Part shown: one piece after another, positions 1 through 11,431 of the stretch
Numbering within the stretch: position 1 is the stretch's first letter
How the letters are laid out: every line of letters starts with the position of its first letter
Origin: Acidithiobacillus sulfuriphilus
GTDB lineage: Bacteria; Pseudomonadota; Gammaproteobacteria; Acidithiobacillales; Acidithiobacillaceae
Direction: 5' to 3'
Length of the DNA stretch: 57,284 nucleotides
NCBI RefSeq assembly: GCF_003721225.1
Contig: NZ_RIZI01000189.1
Coordinates: 1 to 57,284 of the forward strand
Notes under the pieces: model-generated
The model's input: only the letters and a program-made list of their open reading frames with translations
Told to the model about the DNA's origin: nothing
Databases searched by the model: none
Position numbers and translations under genes: made by a program

Positions 1-102
1 GTGCCCTTGAGGCGGACCATGCGCGGGTGAAATCCATCGCCGGATGGGAGTACATAATTAACTCTATTTCTAATGCGATTTAGAATTAGCCCTTATTTTG
101 TT
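1..102. other. left edge, no assigned gene
   Basis: This stretch lies downstream of the minus-strand tRNA-His gene. A plus-strand frame is open from the window edge (position 3) to a TAG at 81-83, about 26 codons with an AT-rich end; it could be the 3' tail of a gene that starts outside the window, but I do not recognise the peptide. A minus-strand ATG near position 54 also opens off the edge. Neither can be decided from this sequence alone. Confidence 0.2.
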
Positions 103-179
103 TGGGGTGGCTGATGGGGCTCGAACCCACGACAACCGGAATCACAATCCGGGGCTCTACCGACTGAGCTACAGCCACC
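103..179 (-). tRNA. tRNA-His (GTG)
   Basis: On the minus strand this folds as a complete cloverleaf with anticodon GTG (complement of 143-145), an encoded extra 5' G typical of tRNA-His, T-arm GGTTCGA and an encoded CCA at 103-105. Length is 77 nt, as in E. coli tRNA-His. It follows prs by about 90 bp and has its own plausible promoter. Confidence 0.95.
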
Positions 180-196
180 ATAAGAAGAGAGCGGCA

Positions 197-225
197 ATGA
201 TACTGTGCGGAGGGGGAGATAACAA
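197..225 (-). promoter_or_regulatory. probable sigma-70 promoter of tRNA-His
   Basis: On the minus strand TTGTTA (220-225) and TATCAT (197-202) are separated by 17 bp, and the -10 box ends 17 bp before the mature tRNA 5' end. This lets tRNA-His be made independently of the upstream prs operon. Confidence 0.45.
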
Positions 226-268
226 GAGGGGTAAGGCGCTGGCTCCGCGCATCCGGATCGCAGGCGGG

Positions 269-1216
269 TCAATCCATGAAGAGCGAGCTGACGGAATCCT
301 CTTCGGCGATGCGGCGGATGGTTTCGGCGAGGAGTTCCGCAATGGAGAGGATGCGGATCTTGCTGCAAGCCTGGGCATCCGGGCGCAGGGGAATGGTGTC
401 GGTAACCGTGAGTTCGTCGAGGACGGACCTTTCGATGCGCTCGATGGCGGGGCCGGAGAGGACCGGGTGGGTGCAGTAGGCGCAAACCCGGACCGCGCCA
501 TTCTCCTTCAGGGCCTTGGCTGCCTCGCAAAGGGTATTGGCCGTGTCCACCATGTCGTCGACAATGACGCAGGTGCGCCCTTCCACATCGCCGATGATGT
601 TCATCACCACCGATTCGTTGGGGCGGGGACGGCGTTTGTCGATGATGGCCAAGTCCACTTCGAGGCGCTTGGCAATGGCGCGGGCCCGGACCACACCGCC
701 CACATCCGGGGATACGACGATGAGTCCGGGATAGCTCTGCCGCCAGATGTCGCCCAGGAGGATGGGAGAGGCGTAGATGTTGTCCACGGGGACGTCGAAG
801 AAGCCCTGGATCTGATCGGCATGGAGGTCCATGGTGAGGACGCGGTTGGCGCCGGCGCTGGTGATGAGATCGGCAACGAGCTTGGCGGTGATGGCAGTGC
901 GGGCCCGCGACTTGCGATCCTGGCGGGCATAGCCGTAATAAGGCACAGCGGCGGTGATGCGATTGGCCGATGCGCGCTTGAGGGCATCGATCATGGTCAG
1001 CAACTCCATGAGGTTGTCATTGGTGGGCGCGCAGGTGGGCTGCAGCACAAAGACGTCCCGGCCCCGGACATTTTCGAGGATTTCCACGAAGACTTCGCCG
1101 TCGCTGAAGGAACTCACTTCGGCGCGGCCGAGAGGGATCTGCAGAAAACGCGCTACGGCTGCCGCCAGGGCGGGATTGGCATTCCCGCTAAAGACCATGA
1201 GATTACCGTGGACCAT
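269..1216 (-). CDS. prs: ribose-phosphate pyrophosphokinase
   Basis: PRPP synthetase: transfers pyrophosphate from ATP to ribose 5-phosphate, feeding purine, pyrimidine, histidine, tryptophan and NAD synthesis in the cytoplasm. The 315-residue length is standard. Visible signatures are the ATP/Mg site around [10 protein letters not shown] (residues 130-139), the flexible loop KRRPR (194-198) and the PRPP-binding loop [10 protein letters not shown] (219-228). An AGAGGGA ribosome-binding site about ten bases ahead supports the ATG at 1216; an internal Met7 has a poorer site. It is the last protein gene of the TPR-lolB-ispE-tRNA-Gln-prs operon, the order found in Pseudomonas and relatives. Confidence 0.97.
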   Translation of the reverse strand: MVHGNLMVFSGNANPALAAAVARFLQIPLGRAEVSSFSDGEVFVEILENVRGRDVFVLQPTCAPTNDNLMELLTMIDALKRASANRITAAVPYYGYARQDRKSRARTAITAKLVADLITSAGANRVLTMDLHADQIQGFFDVPVDNIYASPILLGDIWRQSYPGLIVVSPDVGGVVRARAIAKRLEVDLAIIDKRRPRPNESVVMNIIGDVEGRTCVIVDDMVDTANTLCEAAKALKENGAVRVCAYCTHPVLSGPAIERIERSVLDELTVTDTIPLRPDAQACSKIRILSIAELLAETIRRIAEEDSVSSLFMD

Positions 1217-1267
1217 GGTAACTGTTTCCCTCTGCGTAAACGTTTTAGGACGGCATGGGGACCAATT

Positions 1268-1342
1268 TGGCTGGGGCGCCAGGGATCGAACCTGGGAATG
1301 CCGGAATCAAAATCCGGTGCCTTACCGCTTGGCTACGCCCCA
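1268..1342 (-). tRNA. tRNA-Gln (TTG)
   Basis: Minus-strand cloverleaf with anticodon TTG (complement of 1308-1310), 5' TGGGGCG pairing with CGCCCCA, discriminator G and encoded CCA at 1268-1270; 75 nt. Its first base directly abuts the ispE stop codon (1343-1345), so it must be processed out of the ispE-prs transcript. A tRNA-Gln at this place is a conserved arrangement in gammaproteobacteria. Confidence 0.95.
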
Positions 1343-2197
1343 TCAAAACAAAGTATCCCGGACGAGATCATGGAGGGGATGACGATTGCATCCCCGCACT
1401 GCCCAGGCCCGCCAGGGTTTTGGAACGGTTGCCACGATCTGCTGCGCACTTTGCGCATCGCTGGCCAGGGCGAAACAACAGGCACCACTCCCGGTGAGCC
1501 GGGCGTGGTGCAGGCCCTGTGCCTGAAGCCAGTCGAGAGCGCGGTCAATCCCGGGATAACGCCGCCGGACCGTTGTTTCCAGCGTATTTTCCGTAACCCC
1601 ATCCAGAAACGCGCTTATTGTGATAGGCGCGTGTTGCCGTGTCAATTCCGGCGCTGCGAAGATCTCCCGCGTTGCCACGGAAACGCCCGGATGGAGCAGG
1701 ACATAGTGGGCTTCGGGTAGTTCGGGCATGGCCACCAGCCGCTCGCCGATGCCTTCGCCCCAGGCCGACTGGCCAAAGAGGAAAACGGGCACATCCGCTC
1801 CCAGGCTGACCCCCATGGCCATCAGTTCCGTCCGGCTGAAGCCCAGATTCCAGAGCTGGTTGAGGGCGAGCAGAGTGGTGGCGGCGTCGGAGGAACCGCC
1901 GCCAATGCCGCCTCCCAGGGGTAACTGCTTGTCGATGTGGATATGGACCCCTTCGCGAACATTGCTCTCGGTGAGGAGTTTTTGTGCGGCGCGGACGGTG
2001 AGGTCCGCTGTTTCTGCCACACCTGCCGGTCCACCGGTGCGGTGGATGGATCCCGGCGGCAGGGACTCGAAATAAAGGGTGTCATGGAGGTCGATAAACT
2101 GGAAAACCGTTTGCAGTTCATGGTAGCCGTCTGCCCGTTGGCCGACGACGCGGAGCATGAGGTTGAGTTTGGCCGGTGCCGGGTAAGCGCGGCTCAT
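1343..2197 (-). CDS. ispE: 4-diphosphocytidyl-2-C-methyl-D-erythritol kinase
   Basis: GHMP-family kinase of the MEP isoprenoid pathway; phosphorylates the 2-hydroxyl of CDP-methylerythritol using ATP. The protein is 284 residues, normal for the family. Lys10 in the N-terminal PAPAKLNL motif, the glycine-rich ATP loop PLGGGIGGGSSDAA (93-106) and the catalytic Asp in SLGADVP (Asp135) are all present. The start ATG overlaps the lolB stop as ATGA, so the two are translationally coupled, and the stop codon touches tRNA-Gln. Isoprenoids made through this step supply undecaprenyl phosphate and quinones. Confidence 0.97.
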   Translation of the reverse strand: MSRAYPAPAKLNLMLRVVGQRADGYHELQTVFQFIDLHDTLYFESLPPGSIHRTGGPAGVAETADLTVRAAQKLLTESNVREGVHIHIDKQLPLGGGIGGGSSDAATTLLALNQLWNLGFSRTELMAMGVSLGADVPVFLFGQSAWGEGIGERLVAMPELPEAHYVLLHPGVSVATREIFAAPELTRQHAPITISAFLDGVTENTLETTVRRRYPGIDRALDWLQAQGLHHARLTGSGACCFALASDAQSAQQIVATVPKPWRAWAVRGCNRHPLHDLVRDTLF

Positions 2198-2802
2198 GGG
2201 CGCTCACCAAAGTGCCAGCCGGTAATGGCGAGACGCAGGGTGATTCCGTCGGGACCTTGGGCCTGCAGGAGACTGGGCATGACGAGCCCGCCTACGGGGG
2301 CATAGGCGAGATAACGGATGGTCCATTGCTCGGCGTGCAGGGTTTCGGGGAGGCCATTGCCATTGCGCTCGACGCCTTCATCCGGCCTGGGCAGGCCGAG
2401 CAGCCAGTCGGGCAGGCGCGCTACGGGAAGGGCTACGTGCAGGACCGATTCCAGCAGCGCCCCGAGGCTGGCGGCCTGCATTTGCTTGCCATTGGCCAAG
2501 AGCAATTGGGCCCCCTCGGCGGTGGCGCTGAGGCGGGCCACGGTACGACCCAGGGGGTCGCGGAGGGAGATTTCCTGTTGCTGGGGGTCTTCCTGCCAAC
2601 GGAATCCAAAGCTTTCCGCTCCCTTGGGCGAGCGCAGGGATGCCTGCCCGCTGGCTTGCCAGGCGGAAAGGCTACGCAGTACCTGGTCCCGCTCATGACT
2701 GGCCAGCACCAGGGAGGGCCGGGGTGCCGGAGGCGGGAGGCTGGCACAACCGTCCAATAGGGAGACCGTGACGGCCAGCAAGCATAGGGTACGCCGCATC
2801 AT
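2194..2802 (-). CDS. lolB: outer-membrane lipoprotein insertion receptor LolB
   Basis: Receives lipoproteins from the periplasmic carrier LolA and inserts them into the outer membrane; LolB is itself a lipoprotein. The 202-residue product begins with a short hydrophobic signal ending at Cys19. The lipobox reads LLDGC, with Asp at -2, which is outside the usual small/hydrophobic residues at that position. The rest carries the LolB pattern (WxxxG near residue 48, FGFRW near 65, LPxWLLG in the C-terminal half). It overlaps the TPR gene upstream and ispE downstream by ATGA. Assignment rests on pattern plus the lolB-ispE-prs context. Confidence 0.88.
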   Translation of the reverse strand: MMRRTLCLLAVTVSLLDGCASLPPPAPRPSLVLASHERDQVLRSLSAWQASGQASLRSPKGAESFGFRWQEDPQQQEISLRDPLGRTVARLSATAEGAQLLLANGKQMQAASLGALLESVLHVALPVARLPDWLLGLPRPDEGVERNGNGLPETLHAEQWTIRYLAYAPVGGLVMPSLLQAQGPDGITLRLAITGWHFGERP

Positions 2803-4472
2803 GGCCGGGGTCTGGCGACGAGGGTTTGCAGGGTGGCATCATCGGGGTGGTAGCGCAGCGCGTCCTGCCAGACCTGCCGTGCCTCGTCATAGCGCTGCAA
2901 TGCCCAGAGTACCTCACCGAGATGGCCGCTGACTTCGGCATCGGTAGGCATGGCGGCATGGGCCTTCTGCAGATAGGGCAGGGCTTTCTCGTTGAGACCC
3001 TGCACATGATAGAGCCAACCCAGGCTGTCGAGGATCTCCGGACTCTCGGGGGCCAGGGCGATGGCCTTGTTGAGCAGGGTTTCCGCCTCCCCCAGGCGGG
3101 TGTGCCGTTCTACCAGGCTGAAGCCGATGAAGTTGTAGGCCTGGGCATCGTTGGGGGCGAGGCGGATGACCTCGCGCATGGCCTTTTCCATGGCCGGATA
3201 ATCCTTGAGGCCCTCCTCAATCACGCCCTGCTCGTACCAGAGCTCGGGCTGGTCGGGCAGGCGTTGCAGGGCATCGTGGAGCACACTCAAGGCCTCCTGC
3301 GCCTTGCCTTCGTCCAGCCGCAATTCTGCCTCCAGGAGCGGGATTTGTGCCTGTTTGGGATACCGGGCAGCCAGATCCTGGAGTTGCCTCATGGCCTTTT
3401 CCCGATGTCCGAGCAGGTAGTCGATGCGGGCGCTGCGCAGTTCCACTTCGGGAAAGAGGGGGCCGCTGGTGATGCGCTGGTACCACTGCAAGGCTTCGGC
3501 CCATTGCCCTTGGGCTTCATAAAGCCGCCCCAGATAGTAGACTGGTGCCGGTGAGTGCGGTGCCAGGCGCAGGGCCTCGTGCAGGGCCTGCCTTGCCCCC
3601 GCCCAGTCCTGGCGATCCATGTCGATGAGCCCCAGGGAAAGGGCGATTTCCGGATCCTGGGGGTTTTGCCGGGCCAGGTTTTGGTAGATGCGATAGGCCT
3701 GCTCCACGCCACCCATGCGCAGATAGAGGGAGGCCAGATACTGGCGGGCCATGCTGGCCTCCGGATGGCTGGCGGTGAAGCTCTGTATGCTGCGCAGGGC
3801 GGCGGTGGGACCCTGGCTGATGCGCAACGCCTCGGCCAGGGTGATGGCCGCTTCCTGCCAGGCGGGTCGTAGGGCCAGGGCCTTTTGCAGTTGGGTGACC
3901 GCGGCGTCCATGCGATGTTGGGTCAGATATAGGCGGCCCAGGGCGAAATAGGCCGGAGCAGAGCGCGGATCCTTGCTGATCAAGGCCTGGAGGAGACGCT
4001 GGGCCTCGCCGGGGCGGCCATGGGACATGAGGAGATCGGCCAGTTGCAGGGTCACGCGGGTATCATTGGGAAAACGGGTGACCGTTTCCTGGAGCAGGGC
4101 GATGGCACGGCTTTCCTGGCCGGTGGTGAGGAGCAGCGCCGCCTCGTACTGGGCTGCTGCGGCGCTGTCTGGGGCCACCTGCCGCCAGCGCCGGGCCAGT
4201 TTGAGGGCGCCGGGAAAGTCGCCAAAGCCGGCGGCGACGGCGGTGGCCCTGGCCAGCACCTTGGCGCTGCTGCTTTGACGGGCCGCTTCACGCCATGCGG
4301 GTATGGCGAGTTGGGGGTCGTGGCGGAGCGTGGCAAACTCGGCGACCAGGAGATAGTACAACTGCTCGCCGGTCATGCCGCGCTCCACAGTGCCGGCCCC
4401 GGCCACCCCGGCCGCCAGGCCCAGCGCAAGGCCGATCATTCCGCCGCGTAGCCTGGCCCCCATCGTGCCCAT
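2799..4472 (-). CDS. TPR-repeat envelope protein upstream of lolB
   Basis: Probably a periplasmic or membrane-anchored protein made almost entirely of tetratricopeptide repeats, roughly a dozen 34-residue helical units with repeated AxYxLGxLY and APxSxExLDSLGW patterns. TPR arrays scaffold protein complexes; the partner is unknown. Start: a longer reading frame reaches 4565, but the ATG at 4472 has a strong GGAGGTGG site six bases ahead, lies just downstream of a good promoter and gives a signal peptide (MGTMGARLRGG, hydrophobic stretch, AGA cleavage site), so the product is 557 residues. It overlaps lolB by ATGA. A TPR protein in this position is common in related bacteria. Confidence 0.85.
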   Translation of the reverse strand: MGTMGARLRGGMIGLALGLAAGVAGAGTVERGMTGEQLYYLLVAEFATLRHDPQLAIPAWREAARQSSSAKVLARATAVAAGFGDFPGALKLARRWRQVAPDSAAAAQYEAALLLTTGQESRAIALLQETVTRFPNDTRVTLQLADLLMSHGRPGEAQRLLQALISKDPRSAPAYFALGRLYLTQHRMDAAVTQLQKALALRPAWQEAAITLAEALRISQGPTAALRSIQSFTASHPEASMARQYLASLYLRMGGVEQAYRIYQNLARQNPQDPEIALSLGLIDMDRQDWAGARQALHEALRLAPHSPAPVYYLGRLYEAQGQWAEALQWYQRITSGPLFPEVELRSARIDYLLGHREKAMRQLQDLAARYPKQAQIPLLEAELRLDEGKAQEALSVLHDALQRLPDQPELWYEQGVIEEGLKDYPAMEKAMREVIRLAPNDAQAYNFIGFSLVERHTRLGEAETLLNKAIALAPESPEILDSLGWLYHVQGLNEKALPYLQKAHAAMPTDAEVSGHLGEVLWALQRYDEARQVWQDALRYHPDDATLQTLVARPRP

Positions 4473-4501
4473 CCACCACCTCCATCCTGTGCAAGGATGG
4501 C

Positions 4502-4530
4502 ACAATAACCGCTCGCGAATGGGCTTGCAA
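4502..4530 (-). promoter_or_regulatory. sigma-70-like promoter of TPR-lolB-ispE-prs operon
   Basis: Minus-strand TTGCAA (4525-4530), 17-bp spacer and TATTGT (4502-4507) predict a transcript start near 4495, about 23 bases before the ATG at 4472. This position rules out the longer in-frame start at 4565 for transcripts from this promoter. Confidence 0.5.
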
Positions 4531-4591
4531 TCCTGACGGCTGTCGGCCACAATCCGGCCCTTCATCGTCGCCCAGCAGGGACGGTTACGCC

Positions 4592-5854
4592 ATTTACTGC
4601 TTCGGTCTGAGTCATCATAGCGCCCCCATTGAAGTTCGGGAAAAAGTGGCCTTTTCTCCGGAGGGGCTGTTGCTTGCCCATCGGGATCTCCTCAGCAAAG
4701 GGGTGGCCAAGGAAGTGCTGATCCTGTCTACCTGCAACCGGACGGAGATCTATTACCACGGCGGTTGCGGCGGCCATGCCGATATCATGCAATCCTGGCT
4801 CTGCGATTTCCACGGCGTCGACCAGCGGCTTCTGGCCGGACATGGTTATTTCCATGTTCAGGATGAGGCCGCCCGTCACCTCTTCCGCGTGTCCTGTGGA
4901 CTCGATTCCATGATTGTTGGCGAACCGCAAATCCTCGGCCAGATCAAGGACGCCTACCAGATTGCCGCGGATGCCGCGAGCGCGGGTCCTTTGCTCAACC
5001 GGCTCCTGCATTGGGCCTTTCGCGTGGCCAAAAGGGTGCGCAGCGAAACGGCCATCGGTTCGGCACCGGTGAGCATCGCCTATGCGGCGGTGAGCCTGTC
5101 CAAACAGCTCCTGGGCACGCTGGAGGATAAGGAGGCCCTGCTCATCGGCGCCGGCGAGACGATGGAACTGGTAGCGACGCATCTGCGGGAGCACGGGGTG
5201 AAGCGCTTTGCCGTGGCCAACCGGACTCCGGAGCGCGGGCAGCAGTTGGCGCAGCGCATGGATGGGGCAGCCTTTTCCCTGTCCCAGATTCCCGAGCTCC
5301 TGGCCCAGGCCGACGTGGTGGTCAGTTCCACGGCCAGCCCGCTGCCGGTGGTCACGGCCGCAGCGGTCGCCGAGGCCATGACCCGGCGCCGGAAGGGGGA
5401 ACTCATGCTCGTGGACCTGGCGGTGCCGCGGGATATCGCTCCCGAGGTGGGCAAGCTGGCCAACTGCTATCTTTATACCATTGACGACCTCAATGATATT
5501 ACCCAGGCGGGACTGCGGGCGCGTCGGGAGGCGGCCCTGGAGGCCGAGGGCATCATTGCCGAGGAGGTGGCGGGTTTTCAGCAGTGGCGGGAGAGCCTGG
5601 ATGTGGTGCCCGCCATCCGCCGGCTGCGTGAGCATGTGGAAGGCAGCCGCAAGGACGAGTTGCAGCGTTTTCTGCGCTATATCGAACTGGGCCAGGACCC
5701 GCGGGTGGTGCTGGATGCCTTCTCCAAGGCATTGATCAACAAGATTCTGCATGAGCCCATCGCCACCTTGCGCCAGCCCTGTCAGGAGGCGACCAGTGAA
5801 AACCTGGTGGCGGCCCTGGATATCCTTTTCCATCTCAGCGATGCCGAAGGATGA
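4592..5854 (+). CDS. hemA: glutamyl-tRNA reductase, probable ATT start
   Basis: Reduces glutamyl-tRNA with NADPH to glutamate-1-semialdehyde, the first committed step of C5-pathway heme synthesis. The active-site cysteine is in LSTCNRTEI (Cys48), followed by [13 protein letters not shown], the NADPH-binding GAGE motif and a C-terminal dimerisation helix; 420 residues is the family size. The conserved N-terminus ([16 protein letters not shown]) has no ATG, GTG or TTG in front of it: codons upstream are Asp-Gly-Tyr-Ala. The ATT at 4592 sits at the expected place with an AGGG about eleven bases upstream, so I take ATT as the likely start. The gene overlaps prfA by ATGA. Confidence 0.93.
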   Translation: MYCFGLSHHSAPIEVREKVAFSPEGLLLAHRDLLSKGVAKEVLILSTCNRTEIYYHGGCGGHADIMQSWLCDFHGVDQRLLAGHGYFHVQDEAARHLFRVSCGLDSMIVGEPQILGQIKDAYQIAADAASAGPLLNRLLHWAFRVAKRVRSETAIGSAPVSIAYAAVSLSKQLLGTLEDKEALLIGAGETMELVATHLREHGVKRFAVANRTPERGQQLAQRMDGAAFSLSQIPELLAQADVVVSSTASPLPVVTAAAVAEAMTRRRKGELMLVDLAVPRDIAPEVGKLANCYLYTIDDLNDITQAGLRARREAALEAEGIIAEEVAGFQQWRESLDVVPAIRRLREHVEGSRKDELQRFLRYIELGQDPRVVLDAFSKALINKILHEPIATLRQPCQEATSENLVAALDILFHLSDAEG

Positions 5855-6948
5855 GCCTCAGTCCGCGCCTGCTGGGTCAGTTGGAGCAGTTGGCCTTTCG
5901 CCATGACGAGTTGGCGCAGATGCTGGCCAGCCCCGACGTGGCCAGGGACGCCGCACGCTTCCAGGCCCTTTCCCGGGAGCTGGGAGAGATCACGCCCATC
6001 CTCGAACTGTTGCGGGCCCACGGGCGCCGGGAGCAGGACCTGGCCGCGGCCGAACGCATGCTCCTGGAGGAGCGGGATGCCGAATTGCGGGCCATGGCGG
6101 CCGAGGAGGCGGAGGCCGCAAGGGAAGCCTTGGCGGGTCTCGAAGAGTCCCTGCGCCTGCGCCTGCTGCCCAAGGATCCAAACGACGAGCGCAGCGTCTT
6201 TCTGGAGATCCGTGCCGGTACCGGAGGAGAGGAGGCGGCCCTGTTCGCCGCCGATCTGGCGCGGATGTACACGCGCTACGCCGAAAACCGCGGTTTTGCC
6301 GTTGCCGTCATTTCCGCCTCGGAGTCGGAACGGGGCGGCTTCAAGGAAATCATCCTGGAGATCAGCGGCCGCGGGGCCTATTCGCGTCTGAAGTTCGAAT
6401 CCGGCGGGCATCGCGTGCAGCGCATCCCCGAAACCGAAGCGCAAGGGCGCATCCATACCTCGGCCTGCACCGTGGCCGTCCTGCCGGAAGTGGACGAGAT
6501 TGCCGAGATCACCCTCAATCCCGCCGACCTGCGCATTGACACCTATCGTGCCAGCGGGGCCGGCGGCCAGCATATCAACAAGACCGACTCGGCGGTGCGA
6601 ATCACCCACATCCCCTCGGGACTGGCGGTGGCCTGTCAGGAAGACCGTTCGCAGCACAAAAATCGGGCCCGTGCCATGGCCCTCTTGCAGGCGCGCCTGC
6701 TGGAACAGGAGCAGGAAAAACAACAGAGTGCCGCGGCGCAGACGCGCCGTCTGCTGGTGGGTTCCGGGGACCGTTCCGAACGCATTCGCACCTATAATTT
6801 TCCCCAGGGGCGGGTAACGGATCACCGTATCAACCTTACCCTGTATCGTTTGGAAGCGGTGCTTGCCGGTGATCTCGATGCCCTCATCGACCCCTTGATC
6901 AGGGAATATCAGGCCGATCTCCTGGCCCGCCTGGGAGAGGATGCCTAA
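5851..6948 (+). CDS. prfA: peptide chain release factor 1
   Basis: Recognises UAG and UAA in the ribosomal A site and triggers peptide release. At 365 residues it is full length. The catalytic GGQ is at 238-240 in the [15 protein letters not shown] context, and the codon-reading PxT tripeptide of RF1 reads PET (193-195), where E. coli has PAT; RF2 would show SPF. The start overlaps the hemA stop (ATGA) and prmC, whose product methylates the GGQ glutamine, begins two bases after the stop. The hemA-prfA-prmC order is the classic enterobacterial one. Confidence 0.97.
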   Translation: MSLSPRLLGQLEQLAFRHDELAQMLASPDVARDAARFQALSRELGEITPILELLRAHGRREQDLAAAERMLLEERDAELRAMAAEEAEAAREALAGLEESLRLRLLPKDPNDERSVFLEIRAGTGGEEAALFAADLARMYTRYAENRGFAVAVISASESERGGFKEIILEISGRGAYSRLKFESGGHRVQRIPETEAQGRIHTSACTVAVLPEVDEIAEITLNPADLRIDTYRASGAGGQHINKTDSAVRITHIPSGLAVACQEDRSQHKNRARAMALLQARLLEQEQEKQQSAAAQTRRLLVGSGDRSERIRTYNFPQGRVTDHRINLTLYRLEAVLAGDLDALIDPLIREYQADLLARLGEDA

Positions 6949-6950
6949 AG

Positions 6951-7790
6951 ATGTCCGTGCCGGTAGGGGATGCCCTGCGTAAGGTGGCATCGCGTTTGGG
7001 AGTGGTGAGCGACCAGCCGGAGCAGGAGGCGCGCTGGCTCGTGGAGATCGCTTTGGGCTGCGCTGCGGCCGGCCTGTTGCGCCGGGGCGATCAGCCCCTC
7101 CCCGCTGCGGCCGCCCAATGGCTCGACGAGCGCGTGGAACGGCGCCTGGCGGGTCTCCCCTTGCCCTATTGCCTGGGCACCTGGTCCTTTTATGGGCTGG
7201 AGATGGCGGTAAATCCCGCCGTGCTCATCCCTCGCCCGGACACGGAGTCTCTGGTTGAACTGGCCTTGGGGCACTTGCCCCGGGAGGGTGCGCGGCGGGT
7301 GCTGGACCTGGGTACGGGCTCCGGAGCGGTGGCCCTCGCCGTAGCCCGGGCCAGACCAGAGGCAGAGATGTGGGCCGTGGAGCGCAGCCCGGAGGCCCTG
7401 GCCGTGGCCCAAGGCAACGGCCAACGCCTGGGCCTGGCCGTGCACTGGCTGGCGGGTGACTGGTTTGCGCCCCTCCCCCCGGGGCTCCGCTTCGACCTGA
7501 TCCTGGCCAACCCCCCCTACCTGGCCGCCGATGATCCCCATTTGCCGGCCCTGCGCCATGAGCCGCAGGAGGCGCTGCTGGCCGGCCCGACGGGTTTGGA
7601 GTGTCTGGCGGCAATCGCTACGGCAGCGCCCGGTCACCTGGTGCCCGGTGGGGTGCTGGGTCTGGAGCATGGTGCGGAGCAAGGAGAGGCGGTGCGGGCC
7701 TTGCTGCGCGCCGCCGGTTTTGCGCAGCCGCGCACGCACCGGGATCTGGCGGGCCGGGAGCGCGTGACCAGCGGCTCCCTCCCAGCCTGA
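6951..7790 (+). CDS. prmC: release factor glutamine N5-methyltransferase
   Basis: SAM-dependent enzyme that methylates the glutamine of the GGQ motif in release factors, raising termination efficiency. The 279-residue protein has an N-terminal helical substrate domain, the RPDTE segment preceding the Rossmann fold, the SAM loop LDLGTGSG (about residues 118-125) and the N-PPY catalytic motif (187-190). It follows prfA directly, matching the functional link. Confidence 0.95.
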   Translation: MSVPVGDALRKVASRLGVVSDQPEQEARWLVEIALGCAAAGLLRRGDQPLPAAAAQWLDERVERRLAGLPLPYCLGTWSFYGLEMAVNPAVLIPRPDTESLVELALGHLPREGARRVLDLGTGSGAVALAVARARPEAEMWAVERSPEALAVAQGNGQRLGLAVHWLAGDWFAPLPPGLRFDLILANPPYLAADDPHLPALRHEPQEALLAGPTGLECLAAIATAAPGHLVPGGVLGLEHGAEQGEAVRALLRAAGFAQPRTHRDLAGRERVTSGSLPA

Positions 7791-7793
7791 GCC

Positions 7794-8606
7794 ATGCCCG
7801 AACTGCCCGAAGTCGAAGTCAGCCGCCTCGGTATCCGGCCCCATGTCCTGGGGCAAAGGATCCGGACGGCCGTGGTTCGTGAGCCCCGCCTGCGCCTGCC
7901 GGTGAACGCCGACCTGGTGGAACGGGTGGCCGGGCAAAGGATTCATGACGTCGACCGGCGCGGCAAATATTTGCTGCTGGCGCTGGATAGTGGCGCGCTG
8001 CTCATCCACCTGGGGATGAGCGGGCAATTGCGGGTACTTCCCGCGGCCACCCCGCCGCGCCGCCATGACCATGTGGATCTGGTCCTGGATTCCGGCGCCT
8101 GCCTGCGCTTCCATGATCCGCGCCGTTTCGGGGTGCTGCGCTGGATCCATGACGGCGAGAACCATCCCTTGCTTCGGGATTTGGGTCCCGAGCCCCTCGG
8201 TGCTGCGTTCACGGGCGCCCTGCTCCATGCCCGCAGTCGGGGCCGCTCCTTGGCCGTCAAGGGCTTCATCATGGATGCGCACACCGTGGTCGGGGTGGGG
8301 AATATCTATGCCAACGAGGCCCTCTTCCGCGCCGGCATCGATCCCCGCCGGGCCGCCGGGCGTATCGGTCTGGCGCGTTATGAGCGGCTGGCCGCCGCGA
8401 TCCGCGCGGTGTTGGCCGAGGCCATTGCCGAAGGCGGCACCACCTTGCGGGACTTTATCCAGCCCGATGGCAAGGATGGGCATTTTCGACTATCTCTGGC
8501 GATCTATGGGAGAGCAGATGGGCCCTGCCTGCGTTGTGGCGGGCCCATTCGCTGCGTCCGCGTTGGCGGACGCAGCAGCTATTTCTGTCCACACTGCCAA
8601 CATTGA
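7794..8606 (+). CDS. mutM: formamidopyrimidine-DNA glycosylase
   Basis: Bifunctional base-excision repair enzyme that removes 8-oxoguanine and formamidopyrimidines and cleaves the abasic site. The 270-residue product has the mature N-terminal Pro2 nucleophile and Glu3 (MPELPEVE), Lys58 in the GKYLLL motif, the helix-two-turn-helix region and a C-terminal zinc finger with Cys245, Cys248, Cys265 and Cys268 (CX2CX16CX2C), including the conserved Arg260. Val replaces the usual Thr after PELPEVE. It starts three bases after the prmC stop. Repair of oxidised guanine would suit an organism exposed to redox-active metals. Confidence 0.97.
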   Translation: MPELPEVEVSRLGIRPHVLGQRIRTAVVREPRLRLPVNADLVERVAGQRIHDVDRRGKYLLLALDSGALLIHLGMSGQLRVLPAATPPRRHDHVDLVLDSGACLRFHDPRRFGVLRWIHDGENHPLLRDLGPEPLGAAFTGALLHARSRGRSLAVKGFIMDAHTVVGVGNIYANEALFRAGIDPRRAAGRIGLARYERLAAAIRAVLAEAIAEGGTTLRDFIQPDGKDGHFRLSLAIYGRADGPCLRCGGPIRCVRVGGRSSYFCPHCQH

Positions 8607-8621
8607 AATGCGGGGAGCGTC

Positions 8622-10900
<2,279 letters not shown>

Positions 10901-11431
10901 TTATTCTGCGCCAAGCCCCCCGTCCACTTGGCCGTGAAAACGCTGGCGCAGGGCCATGGCCACCTGTGGCTGGACAAAGGCCGTCACATCGCCGCCCAGG
11001 CGGCTGATTTCCCGCACCAGACTGGAAGACAAAAAGGTATGCTGGTCCGAGGTCATCAGAAAGAGGGTCTCCATTTCCGGGTTCATCCGCCGGTTGATGG
11101 AGGCGAGCTGGAATTCGTGCTCGAAATCCGAAATGGCACGCAGTCCGCGGAGGATCACGCTGACCCCTTCGTCTTGCAGCAGATTGATCAGCAGCCCCTC
11201 AAAGTCCCGCACCCGCACCCCGGGGATCCCGGCAAGGACCGATTGCGCCAGGGCCAGGCGTTCGCCCAGGGGGAAAATGGTCGCCTTGGGCGTCTGCGCA
11301 GCCACCGCCACCACCACTTCGTCAAAGAGCCCGGCCGCACGGCGCACCAGGTCCTCGTGGCCATTGGTGATGGGATCGAATGTTCCGGGGTAAATGACCC
11401 GGCGCAATTTGCCCTTTGCTGTCTCATCCAT
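10901..11431 (-). CDS. coaD: phosphopantetheine adenylyltransferase
   Basis: Transfers AMP from ATP to 4'-phosphopantetheine, the penultimate step of coenzyme A synthesis. The nucleotidyltransferase motif GTFDPITNGH (16-25), RGLRAISDFEHEF and the SSSLVREIS motif are present. The ATG at 11431, with GGAGG nine bases upstream, gives 176 residues; a further upstream frame lacks support. The start overlaps the rsmD stop by 8 bp. The rsmD-coaD-ferredoxin order is widespread in proteobacteria. Confidence 0.96.
   Translation of the reverse strand: MDETAKGKLRRVIYPGTFDPITNGHEDLVRRAAGLFDEVVVAVAAQTPKATIFPLGERLALAQSVLAGIPGVRVRDFEGLLINLLQDEGVSVILRGLRAISDFEHEFQLASINRRMNPEMETLFLMTSDQHTFLSSSLVREISRLGGDVTAFVQPQVAMALRQRFHGQVDGGLGAE

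Noticed and set aside
98..1720. 540-codon plus-strand frame
   Set aside because: It runs antisense to prs and ispE and across two tRNA genes; composition is that of a shadow frame in GC-rich DNA.
4473..4565. Longer start for the TPR protein
   Set aside because: It would begin upstream of the predicted promoter, lacks a ribosome-binding site and hides the signal peptide.
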